A DNA stretch of 64,000 bases from Chaetorhynchus papuensis (lineage: Eukaryota; Chordata; Aves; Passeriformes; Rhipiduridae), in NCBI GenBank assembly GCA_013396525.1, contig VWYX01000911.1, positions 124,001 to 188,000 on the forward strand. Reading direction: 5' to 3'. A program made the position numbers and the translations under genes. The notes under the pieces are model-generated. The model was not told the DNA's origin. It saw only the letters and a list, made by a program, of their open reading frames with translations, and ran no database searches. This document shows, in pieces, positions 34,368 through 49,500 of this stretch. How positions within the stretch are numbered: the first letter of the stretch is position 1; each line of letters begins with the position of its first letter.

Positions 34368-37300
34368 GGGGGGGGCATATCCCTTGCCAAACACAGGGAC
34401 GTGTTAGTACTTGGCTTTAAAGGTTAGTGCCATTTTTCAACTGACTCGCCCTTTCTCAAGTGTTCTCTAAAGAATTGCAATATTTAGCGCTCAGCTTCTC
34501 AGAAGAAAGTTATTCATTTTCTTGCTGTATCTTTCCTGGTGTTTGTTTTACTGAACTACAGTTGAAACCATTTTTGCAGTATGCCTGTTCTTAAATCTTG
34601 TAAACTGGCATAAATTTTTAATAGTATTTCATATCAATTTTTAAAAATTGATGGGGCATAATGACTGTACATGTGTTGGGCCGCATAAAGAAGTCAAAAT
34701 ATATATATTTTAAATGCCTCGAAAGGTGTCTCAAAGTACGTAAGTTTTCACGTGCTTGACTTGAGAGGGAAGATAGATGTTCTAGTAAAATATAACAGAG
34801 GTGATTTGGGGTTTTTTAATTGTCTATTTTATCTGTAAATCTCAGCTTGAAGGATCTCACACAAAAACATGGAAAATAAGTCATCTGAGAACTCTTGATG
34901 TATCTGGAGAACTCCATCTGTATCTGGAGAACAAAGTAGCTGGATTTCCTGTGTAGTTACGATGCAGTGATATGACAATGTTTCATTTGAGTTGTCTTCT
35001 CAATTGGTGATACTTAAATCTTCGAAGAAGATGAAATGACTTCAGTTTGTTGAAATAATAAAGGATGTCATAGTTGGTTAAAATGCAGCCTTTCTCAATG
35101 AACATGGAAGTTACGGCACAGAAACATTCAGGCCACCTGTAAATAAAGACATGGTTCTCAAAAGCTGTTTTCAACTTTTCTGTATTTTTCCTCAAGTTTC
35201 CCCTGACTAAAAGTTGAAAGAAGGCTTTTGGATTTGGTTGTTTTTCTTGACTACATGAATACCTAGGAAACTCGAAACAATTAACAGGCCAGTTAATAAT
35301 CTGTGAATTACTGCTGGGTGGTGAACTGTGTGAGAGGGAAGGGAAAGGTTTGGGTTGCCCTTAGAATATGTAGTTTGAAGTTGAGTCTCCTGGAGTTGGC
35401 TGCCCACAGCTCCCTCTGGCATTAGAAACAGCTGCCTTTATGTGGTCTCCAGATTAAGTGTGGTACTGCCTGTGAGGAGAAAATCGTGGGAACCTCCCCT
35501 TCATCCAACTCCTATTCAGGCTAATTGAAGAATTATTCTTGACCTGAGCTGTTTCGATTTTGCTTTGATTAAGTAACTTAAGTCTACTAACTGCCAAGGG
35601 AAAGGATAGATCTAGCTTTAACATAATAAAGAACCTAATAATATTTTAAATTTTTTTTAAGTAAGTGCTTTGGCTCTAGTAGGAGCTGCTGGTTGTGTGC
35701 TGTGCTTTAAACATCCCAGGTCTGCAAGAGGTGTTTCCTACTGCTGAGACCATGAAAACAGCAGCTATGCTCAATTCCTTGAGGAAGGGAATTGGCTGCA
35801 GTATAAACAAAGAACTAGGTGGATGATTTCATCATTTGGATTTGTCTGCTGTGTTTTGCATTTGGGGATTTGATGTTAAAGAAGACGTGTAAGGATGATC
35901 TTTTTTAAAAAGCAGTTACAAGCATTTCTGTGGAAGAAAGATCAGTTCCTGGAGCAGGATCCAAGGCAGTATCAGTGTGAGGTTGCATAGCAGCCTACAG
36001 GCGTAGTGCTGCTCCCACAGGGTGTGTTACGGTGGAAGGCATGGATGGAAAGACAAAAATGCAATTAGTCCACTAGGCCTGAAGTGCACCCTCTGTTCAC
36101 AGATCACAGGCTTAAGTGTAGTCATAGATGATGACCATTTCCTTTCAGTGGGGTATCAAGAAGCAGAATATTTCTGCAACTTCTCGTTTTCTTGGGAGCA
36201 AATCCAGTGTGGAGTTTGTGTATTGTGGTCAGTATTTCTCCAGCTGTGAATGCACAGAGTGAGCCACACGTCAGGAGCAAGGTTTTAATTGCTTGTTTGA
36301 CAAGGCTGCTTTTAAGCTCATCAACTCATCTCCAGCTTGTTTGGTCCCCTTTGGTGCTATAGGATTTGCTGAGTGGGGAAGACCAGGATGAACTATAGAG
36401 TAGCAGCTCACATTCCCCAGCTCACGTTCTGGGAAATGGACATGAATGCTCAGCTTTGGAGTGGATTTGATGAAAGGAAAACAACCAGAGGGTTTTTAAA
36501 AAGGAGAAGGAGAAGCTGGAAAGAAATGCAAGCAAGAACTTCAGAGTGCGTGGGTATGCAAAGCTGTGGATTTCCTACTCTTTTTGGGGCCAAAAAGAGT
36601 TTGCTTTGTTTAAACAAAACCATACCAACTTCATATGTCACGTATACTATAAGGAAAAAACGTGGGAAAAAATATAGCAATCACTTGGTCAAGGTAATTC
36701 TGGCCTATTTATGGTTTTATTATTTGAGCTATATGCCCAACCTATCCCTCTACATTTCATTTAAGCAATTTTTTTTACACAAAACTAAGTATTTTGGGGT
36801 TTTTCTTTTTAATTTAATCTCCTTTGGAAATAGCTGTTTAATTTTTTCTAAATCATTTTCTGCCCTACGTATTCTCCCCACTCTTTTAAAGGATCATTTC
36901 TTACATAAGGAGGTGTGGGTGAGTGTAATAACAATTAGTCTAATTTGCTGTGATAAGTGTATTATTTTAGGTTGTAGATAGCCTTGTCCCTGAAACCTCC
37001 TTAGCCCCAGAGTTTTTTTAGGATGCATGTTATCCTTCAGATCACTAGGTCCCAGCAAGACTATTCTCTTTACCCCCCTCCTACTTTAAGTGACTCATGA
37101 AAAGCTGAAGGGATGCAGCCAAGAGTCTGCCTGGCTAAGAGAAACTGTGGTATCACAAATTACAGAAAATTGTCATTTGGTGAGTTTTCTCAGCAGCTCT
37201 GTGTTTAGTAGTGGTTTTAACCCATTTTACCCCATCCACCTGGGAACTTCCTTTTATCTTTCTCTCCCCTAAACAAATCTGGTGAAAATCGTACTTAAGA

Positions 37301-40300
37301 AATGTTTCCTGCTATGGCTTCAGCAGTGTTGTGGTGTTTTTCCTCTTCATATCCACTCTCCCCCTCCTCATTCATGTCCCTTGTTGACTGATGCTAAGGT
37401 CTCCAGGACACAGATGTATCTTCTACACTGCATTCATGCCAGTACAGGGCTGTATGTAACACTGTTTCTTTCTTGGTTAGTTTCTAAGTCGTACTGTGAT
37501 AAACATAATTCCCAAATGTATCAAACATAGGGTAACAAAAATGCAGTTAATAAACTTAGAGTTAATTATTGCATCTACAGAATGAGAAGTGACTTTCTGT
37601 AATGTCTCAGTTCTGCATTTAAAAATTCAGGCAAGTATCAGTTACTGTAAAATGCTTTCTGTGTCTTCAGCACTTGTAAGAACACCTGCTAAGAAATCTT
37701 TATGGCCACTGTTAGAAGGGAGTAGGTTAGGGGTAGGTTTGCTTCAGGTATTTTTAGGGAATTATGTTATTAAGAGGTTCTCACAAAGGCCAATCACTGC
37801 TCATTTTTATGCAAAGGTTTGCGGTTGCAGGTGCTTGAACCATTAATGATTCAGTGCCAAGTTAGGTATTTTATGTTTGGCTCTGAATAACGTTGAACTC
37901 CAGGGCAGCACAACCATGCTGCTGGTGGTGGGGCTTGGTGGTTCTGTGTTGGCTGGAGGGAATAGTAAATTACAGCTGTCTTCATTCAGATGGAGCCACG
38001 GACACTGGTGGTGATGTTGAGGGATAACAGAAACCTTGACTTGGTTTTGTTCATGTGGGGAGTCAGTGAACTAAGAGCCACCACTTAGTCTGATTGCCAA
38101 GTAGAAGCTTGCCCTGTATTAGCAGTGAACAGTGATGAAGCAAATTGTTTTGTGACTTCCAAATACATAACTGCTTTTGAGGGCAGAGGAATTTCTGAAA
38201 TTGAATTTCATAGTTATTAGCTGTAAATTAATCTGTGTATATGGATATAGTATGTGAACAACAGGAAGGAGTATTTCTGATTAAAACTGCCCTGACTCAA
38301 GTATTCTTGGACAGTCTTGCCTAACTCTACAGTCTTTTTCTCTAATTGTCCTGCTTCAGAGATCAGAGTTGCAACTTCAGCTGTGTTTTGTTTTCAAGGA
38401 CTTCTGTACATCCTTTGTTGCATCCTTATGTAAGATTTTAACTTCCTTTGAGTAGCACAAGATTTTGTAAGTATATTCCAAGCATTATCATTTATATGCA
38501 AGTAGTTTTACTCCGCTCAGTTACTGAGGTCCCTGATGTGCTATGTTAATTTTGGAGTAATTATGTGTTTATCCAGTAGAGAGCACTAATGGCGCTGCTA
38601 TGTATTAGTTGATATTCCCATCAAATTATTAGGTGTTGTCTTAAAAGCTTTGTGCTGTGGAGCACTGGGCTGGGCTTAGGAATGTTGGGTTTTTTCTAAG
38701 TCACTGTGTGGCTGAAGCTCTGCTATAAATAGTTTGGGGGGGAAAGGATGTAAAGCAGGAGCCTGCAGGAAATGCTAAACTAACATTTACCTGCAGTTTG
38801 GAGGCACAGCAGTACTGTAGTGTCTCCTTTGCATTAAAGACCTAAGAGATGGCTTTTAATGTAGAAGTTGATCAACATCCCTCTTGGAGCAGCTGGTGCC
38901 AGGATTGCCAGGATAAATGGCTGAGTGCTGATGCTACAAGTATCTTAAATATCTCCATGGTATGGTATAATCAAGGTGGTTCCTGCCTCTTTTTATGTAG
39001 CCAGAATCTTATCAGAAGTGGCTAAAAAAGCATTTTTATTAATCATCTTTTAGGGCCTGCCTTTGCTTCAGAGCCAATCTGGATATGAGATAGTTTACCG
39101 AAGCTGGAATTCTGCAGCCACTATGGGTGATACTGCATTAGCAAGAAAGATTTGTCTTTGAGATGTCAAATGGAGTCTGTGGCCAGCACCTTAAAAGTCC
39201 CTTTACTCACTTTGTGAGAAAATTAGATGGGGCCAATAAGAAAATAGAAACAGACCCACGAATACATTTCAAAATAAACAAGTGTATCTCAAATTTGTGC
39301 CTAGGGCTGCTGGGCAGCATGGTGAGAGACACTTCGCCCAACTCAGTTCATTCGTAGAAGTTCACTGAACTGTTAACCTTACATCTGCAGCATGAAGATG
39401 CTGCCTATAGGAGAAAAAGGTGTTTTAATTCTCCTTTAGGATAACAGAAGAATTTTAATAATGTGACCGGTGTATATTAATCTTCCTAAATACTTAGGCA
39501 ATCTGAAGCAATCATACTGAGAGAAGAATGAGTTATAGTAATTCATCTCAGTCTTGGATGAATTTAAGAATAACTGTCTGGAGGCAATGCCTTTATTAAA
39601 TTATTTGTAAGGAGTTAAGGAAAAAAAAAACCCAGCAGCCACATTACGTTGCTGAGCATGGACTTGTAGTATTACCTCTAGGCTTATTGCTTTAGCTGAT
39701 GTTTGGTTTGAATTTAGGAGATCACTGTATTACCTCAAGAACAACTCCCAGTTTTTGTCCTTGCTATTTGAACAGAATCTTTTCTTTTAGAATTAAAATA
39801 AAAAAAGGGGGAAAGGTCTAAGACATGAGTAAGTTAGTGCATTTAAATAAACTATGTTAACATTAAAAATAGCATCTTTCTGTGCCTAGAAGTCAGGCTG
39901 ATATGGAAAATCTACTTGCTTGGGGGAGAATGTTTCTTGATTAGAGGAATTCCAGTTCTTCTAAGTGAAAATGGGTACTTTTCAGAGAGCAGTCATAGGT
40001 GTTGCTGGGAGATACGTGAATTTTGTGTATTGGGTTTTGGTAATATGAATGCAGTTAATTAACGTAGCTATTATAACAGTTATTTCTTCTCTGCTTTTAA
40101 TTGCATTTGTCAGTTGGTCCTAAAATCTACCATATGGTAACAATCTGCATTAAAACCCTGGCCTGCCTGAAATTAAATGGGAGTCTTGCCATGGACTTCA
40201 GCAAGTCCAGGATTTCGCTCTGCTCTTCATCTTGCATGACTATTGCTATTCAGGGTGTGGCAAATACACTATATTCTGCATCTTGATTTATGTGAGCATT

Positions 40301-40489
40301 TGCTGAGCAGATGTTAGGGAGCTAAACTTGTTCATTTCAATCCATGTCTCCTGTAGCAAGTGAAGAAGTGAGGCCAGCTTGGTCTCAGGTGCGATTCTGT
40401 TCACCTGGGGTGCTTAGAGAGAATGCAGTTTCTGACAGGTCAGAAACATTGTGCTGGATTTTTGAAATGCAGCTATAAACTGAATAAGG
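34368..40489. other. Intergenic DNA, no gene seen
   Basis: Mostly AT-rich. A 202-codon open frame (36373-36981) lies in T-rich sequence and has no recognisable domain; I do not call it a gene. A short partial duplication with the repeated string TGTATCTGGAGAAC occurs at about 34898-34932. No RNA gene is seen. Confidence 0.5.
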
Positions 40490-40545
40490 GGTTGGAGCAG
40501 GTGACCTCCAGGGGTCCCTTGGAACCCTAACTGTTCTGGGATTTA
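40490..40545 (+). mobile_element. CR1 3'-tail remnant
   Basis: The run GGTTGGAGCAGGTGACCTCC followed by AGGGGTCCCTTGGAACCCTA and TGTTCTGGG parallels the CR1 terminal block (a gggttggactagatgatctcc-like part, then the aggtcccttccaaccc part) in + orientation. It is short and diverged. Confidence 0.65.
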
Positions 40546-43500
40546 TTGCTCCTGCTGTGGTGAGGAAGCTGACCAAGCCAACGCTGCTGCAGTGACAGCA
40601 GACGCAAGGCTGAAGGACTAGGGGCAGGTGGGTCTGCTGGGCTTCCCCTTCAGCTGCTGCTAGGATGTCTTCCTTCTCCAGATCATCACGTCTCCCAGAC
40701 GTGGGGCCACCACCTAGGTATCTGGGGTGAGGGAGAGTACCTTTTTATACATGTAAGGCACTTGAGTTCCCATTTTCCAGGAGAAATATTGGTCTAAAGG
40801 TACAAAATAAAATTAGCAATTACTGATTAGCTTTGATTAACAGTAAGAAAAACCTCCCTTGCCAATAATTTTGATTTGCAGCTTCAAAATAACACTGTGC
40901 TTCATTAGTTCAATAATGGGGGTAGGGTGTTTGTCAGAACCCCAGTTTACAATGAAGATAAAATAAGAATGCATAACTGGCATATCTTAGCCAGAGCCCA
41001 CTGTGGGAGTCACTCCCACAGTTATGTCTAGTGCTTGCCAGCTCCTACTGAGCCTGGTATTTTCCCATTGCATTGTTTTTACTGATAGCTTCCATTCAAT
41101 AATAACAGGAATCTTTGCAAGAGTGAGAGATTATCACTCTTTATAATTGAGTAAAGAAGTGTTAAGTGATTTCTACAGCCACTGAAGAATGTGTATCCTA
41201 TACGATAAAATAATCTAAGGATTTGATCTTTTTTCTTTACTTTAAGCAGTTAGTGAGCATTTTATCCCATGTTCAGATATAAAATAAATTATATGTTATG
41301 TTATGTTATGAACCTCTTTTGGGGAGGAGCAGTAAATGAGGGAGGGAGGCTGCCAGAGATAATTACTAAAATGCCCAGCTCACATAGGTATTTATATGCT
41401 GTCACAGGATGAAGCTGCACAGTGTTTTGTGACTCAAAGCACAGAGTACATTTTTATGAGCAGTAATCATGAGGAAATAAAGCAGTCAGAATAAGATAAT
41501 ACCCTTTTCTCCTCATGTCTTCCCAACGAAGACAGAAACTGTTTAAATATTATTGCTGTTTAACTGGGAACTCCTGATAGTGTAACAGAGGACAAAAGCT
41601 GAGCTCGATTTCTCGCTGGAAAAGAGTGTGCTTGAGATAACTTGCCTGCTCTGTAACATTCCCCCACCACAGAGGGATGCTGTCAGCTTCCGGCGTTCAG
41701 ACCCTTTAGACCCCCTCCACTCTGCGTGTGCAGAAGAACCACAATAATAAATGTTTCCATCTGCTTCTGGTTAGGAGTTTGAGCCTTATCCTATCCTCCG
41801 CAGTGATCCATGCACTTGAGACAGCCAGGCATGATTATTTCCATTAGCGAGAACCAAGATCACACCCTGAAAAGCCCCATCTGGTCCAAACCTGCTGCAG
41901 ATTGCCTGCTGAGCAGTGCAGGTCACTCTGAGATCATCACACTGATGTCCTGTAGGCTGACAGGGTCCTCTTCCCATCTGTTGGCTGCGTCGCTGTTCGA
42001 GCCCGCTCTGGGATTAGCCTGGGATGGTTGTGCTGTCGCATGCGTGGCTGTGTGCAGCAGGTGTGCTACACCGTGGCCACACCTGAGCAGCAAGTGTAGG
42101 GGATTTGCACATAGGAGCCAGAGTTCATGTGTGAGCTGGGCCTTGGCTTTGGAACTGTGTGTCAGAAGAGGTGCGAGGATGACCACAGGCTCAGAATGTC
42201 ATGACGCATTCAGCTCCTCCAGGGAGCTTTCCTTGGTTGCTGTGCTTCTGTTTCGCTTCCCTTCAGCTCCATCATCCAAGTGAGGTAATTTATGCCTACC
42301 TACTGGAAGGAAGGAAGGAGAGGTGATTGATGGGGTGTTTTTAGTTCTTGTAAGGTGCTCCGAGGCCACAGCAGGGGCTGCCAAGTGAGAACCAAAGCCT
42401 ATAAACACCTGCAAATCTTGGTCATGCCTCAACCATTTGTGAATTCTCAGGGAAGATTAAACATGTGGGAATAAAGCTTTGTACCACATCATCTCATTCC
42501 TGAGTCTGCTTAATATTTGATTAATGCATAGATAGGAAGTTGCTGAGTGCTTAGTTTAATAACCACTTTAAATTTTGGGGCTGAAATATGCAGTTTACAT
42601 AAAGCCGTATGGTTTTGGGTGCATGCCTTGCGAGCACTTTGTAAACTGCAGAGCAGGGACCACGTGTGTGGCAGTGTCTGGCCAATACACCTTTATGTGT
42701 AGTTTTTAGATCTTGGTTTTGTGTGTATATAATTGCATTATTGGCAAGATTAGTGCATAGCCTTGTAGAAATTTCTGATTTTTTTTTTTTTTTTGTTGAA
42801 GCTACTGTGAGGTTTTTTTTCTGAACAGAAAAAGGCCCTCAGACTGGCATGCCAGTACTTGTATTAAGATTTCTAAATTCCAGTGTATCTTTCAGTATGT
42901 TCTTCAGTCCCCCTTCTCTTTGAAATGATCTCTAAGAATCTGTAGAAACTATTTCTTCTCAGTCTTTATCTGTACTCTCTCTTTCTCTCTGTGTGACACA
43001 TCCTTAAAATTAATCTGTAAGGAGTAGGATTCTCACACCAACCAGAACATGCCTGTGTTTCAGAAGGTGTAAGTTCATCAACACGTTATGAAAAAAATTT
43101 AATTCTTGTATCATCTTAAGAATGTTTCATATTACAAGTAGAAGTTGACTATTTTTAAGATGCATAATAAATTCTAAATGTGATACAATGACCGGCCTGT
43201 TCTGCTGCTGAGCATTGACCAGCACAGTGAAGATGTGGAGAATTACTACTACTTGTGTGTAGGAACTAATTAGACCAAGTCAAATTAAAAATCGGACTAA
43301 CTGGTAGTTTTAATAATTCTTAAGCCCACTAATGTGTCCTAGAGTCTTAAGATATAGTTTTATAAGTAGATGAGCCAAATTAGCCACTGGCAGCTATCAG
43401 AAGGGAGAGATACTATCCTCTCCCCTCCTCTCACCTTGAGCTGGCTTTGGCATTTGTGACTGCATTTAAATCAATTTAAAGCACTTAAATGCGTTTCTGT

Positions 43501-46500
43501 TCTGCTGAATGTTCCCACAGATATTCTGGCTTGTTTTCAAAACAGTGTGGTGTGGGGTGTTGAGTCTTTTTGTTGTTGTTTTTTGTTGGGGCTTTTTAAG
43601 TTCTGCTGGGATAGTAAATTGCATCAACTTACTTTGCACTTGGACAAGTGCTGGTGTCAGCACAAGGGAGGGAGTGGCTGACCTGCACAGCTGGAGAGCG
43701 AAGGGAAAGGCTGAGAAGAGGATATTGCGGAAGGGGAGAGGGAAGCCTTCCATTTCTAGAAGGGCTGGTTTGTTAACTCGACTCAGTTTTATCATAGGGC
43801 TATATCCTCGTCCTTCATATGTTATAGATGTCCCCTTCAGCAAGCTGAAGCAGTGCAAGGAAGAGAGTGGTGGGATGCAAAATCCTGCTAATTAATTCAC
43901 TGAGGAGACACATGTATCTTTGTCTCATACTAAGGCGTGAAGATGTCAAAACTTGCATTAGCAGACAGAAGGCACCATAATAATAACATTAAGAATGGAG
44001 CTGACCTGCTCTTGATTTGTTAATAGCACTAGTGGAATTTGAACTGATTTATCAAGATGAGACTTAGTGCTTAGTACTTCCACACAAATAGCCCATAAAT
44101 CTTTCGTCAATGACACCTCACTGAAAGTTATGTTTTGTTGTATTTTTTTCTCAAACCCCTGTAGGCACAGAAAATTGTTTTGATCTGCATTCGCATGCAA
44201 TAAAGCTCTTTCTCCCTCCTCCTCTTACAGTATTTTGGGTTTGGGGAATTTTTCTTTTTTAAAGATTAAGGATTTCCAGATTCATCCTACCAGCCGTATT
44301 AGTTTGAAAGGGCATGGGTTTGTGGTGCTCATACAGCATTAAAAGGCCATTTGTGGGTAATCTGAGGTACTCTGGGAAAGCCTGGCATCCTGGGTCACTT
44401 GGGTACTGTTGTTCAAAATGGTGGTGAATTAAGGTTTTTCTGGATGTTTTCAGAGTAAGGGAATTCTGCAGCTTAAAGATGTCTATGTAGTGTGACTCTG
44501 TTTCCTTGCTTTGCATTTGATGTGCCAGCAGTTACCTTTTTCCCAGCATTGTGAGCTGCACAGTCCTCCTCCCACTCAGCTCCACTGGAGCTGGGGCTTA
44601 TTTTAGTTCAGCTACTCACAGGTACCACACTCCTTCCTCCATGTACCTGTTCCAGTACACCTGCCTGAAGCTGCAGCCTTCATCTTTGATCTGTATTTTC
44701 ACCTACCCAGCCAGGTCTGATGTTTAATGTGTTACTCAGGGCTTCTTTGCTAACCCATATCAGGTCTAGGCTTTTTTTCTCCTCCTTTGCAAAAAGTACC
44801 ATATGGCCTCAGTAGTGCCCCCAGCCTCAGCTTTCCCCCGTGAGTGTGCAGTAGCTACTGCAGGAGGCTCCACACACCTATTGCAGGATTTGCCTCTGGA
44901 GTAGGAGCACAAGGAGGCATGTTCCATGATTATACACAGAGGGATGGGAAAGGGCCTCATGGTCTGGTGACTTGCAGGCCCTGAGGAGTGGAGGAAAAAC
45001 AGTGGCTTTGCATTGGGTTTTGTTGAGGGGTTTTTTGTGAACAGGAAACATCATTTCTTCTCTGGACTGTGCCTCGTTGAAACAACAAACAAAAGAGGAA
45101 ACACCCAGTTAGAAATTATCGACACACAGAAGGGAAATATTTTTTTGCCAAGCAGATACATTTTGGGGGGAAAAAAGTAAGTAGAAGAAACAGAATAGTT
45201 TGTAAGAAGAAAACTGCAGATTTAGAAAAGCCATAGCCCAGGAATGAGATGTCTAAATGCACTAATTGAAACCAGAACTCTGTCTGGGAAATGATGGAGG
45301 CCCTCACAGCAGACCAGAATTAGTAAAAGTACAAGCTAACAATACTAGGAGGGAAAGATTGCCTGGAGGGATTTCATATCATAGCTTTTAATACCTCAAG
45401 GCAAGCAAGTGAGAAAGCTGTTCACATGAAGGGTGGATTGGCAATGCTCTTTCCAAAATATTATTTTTGGGCTGCTCATCTCTAGGGCCTGGTGATGTGG
45501 CTTTAGGGAAGGAGACTGCACGTTTATATAGCATGTGAGTTCCTGAAACCATACTGAGCTCTGGGGGATTCTTTATATGGTAACCAAAGCCAAGCCAGAG
45601 CTGCTAGTAAGGATGGTGTCCTCCAGGCAGTGCTTGTTATTCAGCAAAAATACTTGGGCATTTCAGTCTATTTAAGGTGTTTCCCTTCCTTGAACACTTC
45701 GTTCTGCCTGCCTGACCATGACCTAGGTAGTAGAAATGCTTGGATTGCTTGCTTGTGGTTGGACTGAAATGCTTTACTACATTCTGCCCAGGAAAGCCCA
45801 ACCATTTTGTTTTCGAGCTCAGTCCCTTCTTAGGATCTGCTGGGAGGACTGGTGTTCCCTTTTATTCTGGCTTTTATTCTGCCTGTGTACCCTCATCTCC
45901 CATCCAAGCTCCTGTAAGCATTTTTAGAAACTGTTTGCTGAGTATGGTATCGTTCTGAACTTGTCATTTCCTTTTTTGGGCTATTGTGGGAAAAGGTGAC
46001 AATAAACATTCTGTAGAATGCATAAAATTGATATGCATACTCTGTATACCAAGTATATAATCTAAGCAAGACAACTGTAACCGTGAAAGGAGTAAAGCTG
46101 ACAGCAATGGAGCCTTATCTTGCAAACTTGGAGTGGGGATCGAGTTAACATGGACTTCCAGGGAAAGGAGAAAGAGGTCTTGTATTTCAGATCAGAGGCA
46201 GGAAGGAAGAAATTAACTGTTGAGAAGGAAATTAGTTAGATACATGGATGAAGCTCCTGGAAGAGACTCCCAAATCACCTTGCATAACATTTTGGGAAAG
46301 TTGCCCATGATAATTGATACACAGAAAACTCAGGAAGGATTAAAAGAAAACCGAGAAAACCATAATGTCTTAAGAAAATAAGGTAAATTTATAAAACCTA
46401 CAAAATATGTTTATTTAAAACACTTCATAAAATAACTTGGGGGAGTGCTTAATGCAGACTAAAATAACCTTCAGTCAACAGGATGTAATTGGCTCCATTT

Positions 46501-49500
46501 CTCTTTATTTTGAGTATTTATACCACCAAGTAGGCTTTGTAAAGGAGTTTTAAATTACAGTAACCATAAAGCAGAAACTGGGGATGTGAAGAGAATCAAA
46601 GTACTCACTTTGCCTAATTTAGACCACTGACAAAGGAGGTTGTATTCCCCAGGCTTATTCCGTAGCTGGTGGAGGGAGAGCTGGGCTGGTGGCTTTCCAC
46701 AAAGATCTAAAGCTCACAGAATTTAAACAGCTACCATAAATTTCCAGGCTTGACCTTAAACAAGAATCTAGGTGAACTATTTTTGGTGCCTGTATCAATG
46801 TAATTGTATGTCAGGGAATAGTGCTGACCTAACTAGGTGATTAGAAAGTAAACTCTCTACTTACTTGGTAGTAATTGAGATCAGTTGGTTTTGTGTGACT
46901 GGATTATATGTTGCCAGACAAATATATGCTACAAACATGGTTTGTGAAAACCTGACCACTGATTTTCAAAAGTTTAGTGATCATGTTATCATAATCTGTC
47001 TCTTACTGGTTGTAGGTGAGTAAGTAACAAATGGGTGAAGGTTTTCTTAGGTTTCCATAACAGCTTTTTGGATTCTTTTCAAGTGAGAAGTTTGACAGAA
47101 AAGTCTAGGGAGAGGGAAAAGTGCCAGAAATACAAACCTGGTGTTGTCTTTGAGAAATCTCTTACCTGTCTGGATCAGTCTGCATGCTAAGCTGTGGCTC
47201 CCACAGCGTTTAACTTGGCGTGGCTTTGGCACTTGGTGACAGGCGGTGGCGGGGACAGCACGGCCCCCTGCCTTGGCAGGAGCTTTGGAAAGAGACGTGC
47301 TGCTCAGGACGGGACAAAGGAGGCTCCAGCAGAGTACAAATAAAACTCCAAAATGCTGACTTCCCTTTTCAAGCACTCAGGCAAACAAACATCCAGGCGC
47401 TCGGGTCCTACTGGGGACCCAGAAGTGACACATAAGTGCAAGTCTTGCTGCAGAGTTTTTGCCAGTGGTTGTGCAGTTTCTGTACAAAATCCCAGCTTTC
47501 TGGAGGCATGGCACTGACAAAAACATGGCTAAACTCTCTGTGATCAATCTAAGCTAGAAATAGTTTCTTGGCAGGAGATGCTGAATCAGATGTGAAGTAG
47601 AACGTGGCAAACGTTACAATGAAACAGGAAAGAAGTCATTACGCACACCTCTTATCCCTGGGAAACTGGGATGGAGGGGCCTGGCCAAAACTGTGTTGCT
47701 GTTGGTGAAGCTGGTAGGTGTGCTCTCAACATTATGTCAGCTGCCCCGTGAGGGATAAAGGGGAAAGTGTAAATTGCTTATTTACCACTTAGCAGGCAAT
47801 TAGTTATTTGGAAAAGAATTGCAATAAAAAAGACCCTGGTGTGGGTGTAAAGGCAGGAGCTTTGATGTCTGACTGTGATTGTAAGTTATGCATACTTGTG
47901 GTCGGGGGAATCTTTCTATCTATCGTGTTTCCAAAGTTCAATTTTTTACAAGACAGCTATATTTAATTTTAAAAGGAAGCGGTTCTGAATGCCTAAGCAC
48001 ATATGTCACTCTCCTCATTTAAAACTGGATATTAAAAAAATGTATTAGTATAGGAGAGTCAACCTGGACTGCTGGGCTTTTGGATCCAGCCCTTGTGAAT
48101 TTGAAACAAGGGGGCACATGGGAAAACAAGCTAGAAATGTGAGATTCTAGCTGAGTTTCTGAGTGAGCCAGCTCCTTCTTCTCTTCAGTTTGGAGACAGG
48201 TTTTATATTTGTTGTATGAAATTTGAGTACAGACAGATATACAGGCAGAACTTCAGATCTAACCGGGTACATGAATATACAGAAATTGAGATTACTTCTT
48301 TTTTTTTTAATTTTGACCTAGAAGTGTTGTAGCAAAATTTTCTCAATGGAAGTCAATAAATTTCTTCCATCCTGCTGGAAGATGCTCTGGGGGCTGAACT
48401 TCTGTTAAAAGCTTGGAATTTTTGCACACACTGAAAACTCCAGAGTTTTCTATCCTACCTTTCTTCCCCTTCCCAAGTTAAGGAAAGGATAAGAAACCAT
48501 TCATAATGAAAAACTCGGTGCTTTTTTGTTCTAGGGAAATGCAGATGACAAGGTACTTAATCAGTGGAAGGCCAGGAAAGTAGAAAGAGGTGAAAAGCCT
48601 CTGTGTTTGCTGCTTGCATGGATTGACAGAAGTATCAGGATTTACCACTGCAGAAGAAAAACACATAAATATCTCAAAACCTTCATATAGGGCAATATAA
48701 ATTAGTAAGGATTAGGTCTCAATTAAAAATAACATCTGAAATAAGCTGTTCTCTATAAAGTGAAGATTTATTTTTTAAAAAATCTTGAATGGACAGAGTG
48801 TTTTATTTTGCTGCCTTAGCTGGTAATCAGGGGAAGTCCTAGACTGTCCCCCCCGGTCCTGCTGGCAAGACACCCACCATGAGCCCAGAGAGGGGAGGAG
48901 AGAATCCAGCATGCTGTGGGAGAGCATGGAGCTCTCATGCTTGTCATGGCCAGGGATTAGATCCAGCTCCTGGAGCTTCCATTACACAGAGGAAAGGAAA
49001 TTTTACTGTGACTCACCATTTGGGGGGTTCATAGTTTTGTTCTACTTGATATGCTCTGTGTAACTCAGGCTGTACCTCCTTTTCACCAGCTATAAAATAG
49101 CAAAGATATTTCATGTTACAAGATATTTCATCTTAGGGAGTTATGTAAATGTACAAATGACTGAAGTGTTACAGGGATTCAGAGCTGTCAGGGTGAAAAG
49201 TAAGGAAATGCATTACCATAAATCAATGTTTATTGTATGTACTATGTTCACGGAAATACATTTGGCTAAAAGTGATTGTTCCGTTGGTCTGAGACTAAAA
49301 TCTTCTCATTGTTAAACCACAGTTCACCAGTTTACAACAGGACTGGATACATGTTTCTCCTTTGGAGAAACAAATATTGGAGAGCAAATATTTTGCAAAG
49401 GCGTGTTACCTTGGCTTGTGTGCTGTGCACTGAGGAGCCTGATGGACAAGGAAGATCCCTTGAGGTTAAAATAAGGTGATCCTAAAAATGTATGCAACCT

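Noticed and set aside
36373..36981. 202-codon open frame on the + strand
   Set aside because: It lies in T-rich DNA with no CpG island, domain or homologous neighbour. It looks like a chance open frame in AT-rich sequence.
41810..42283. 157-codon open frame in a GC-richer patch
   Set aside because: No recognised domain. The opposite strand is open over the same stretch, as expected from composition.
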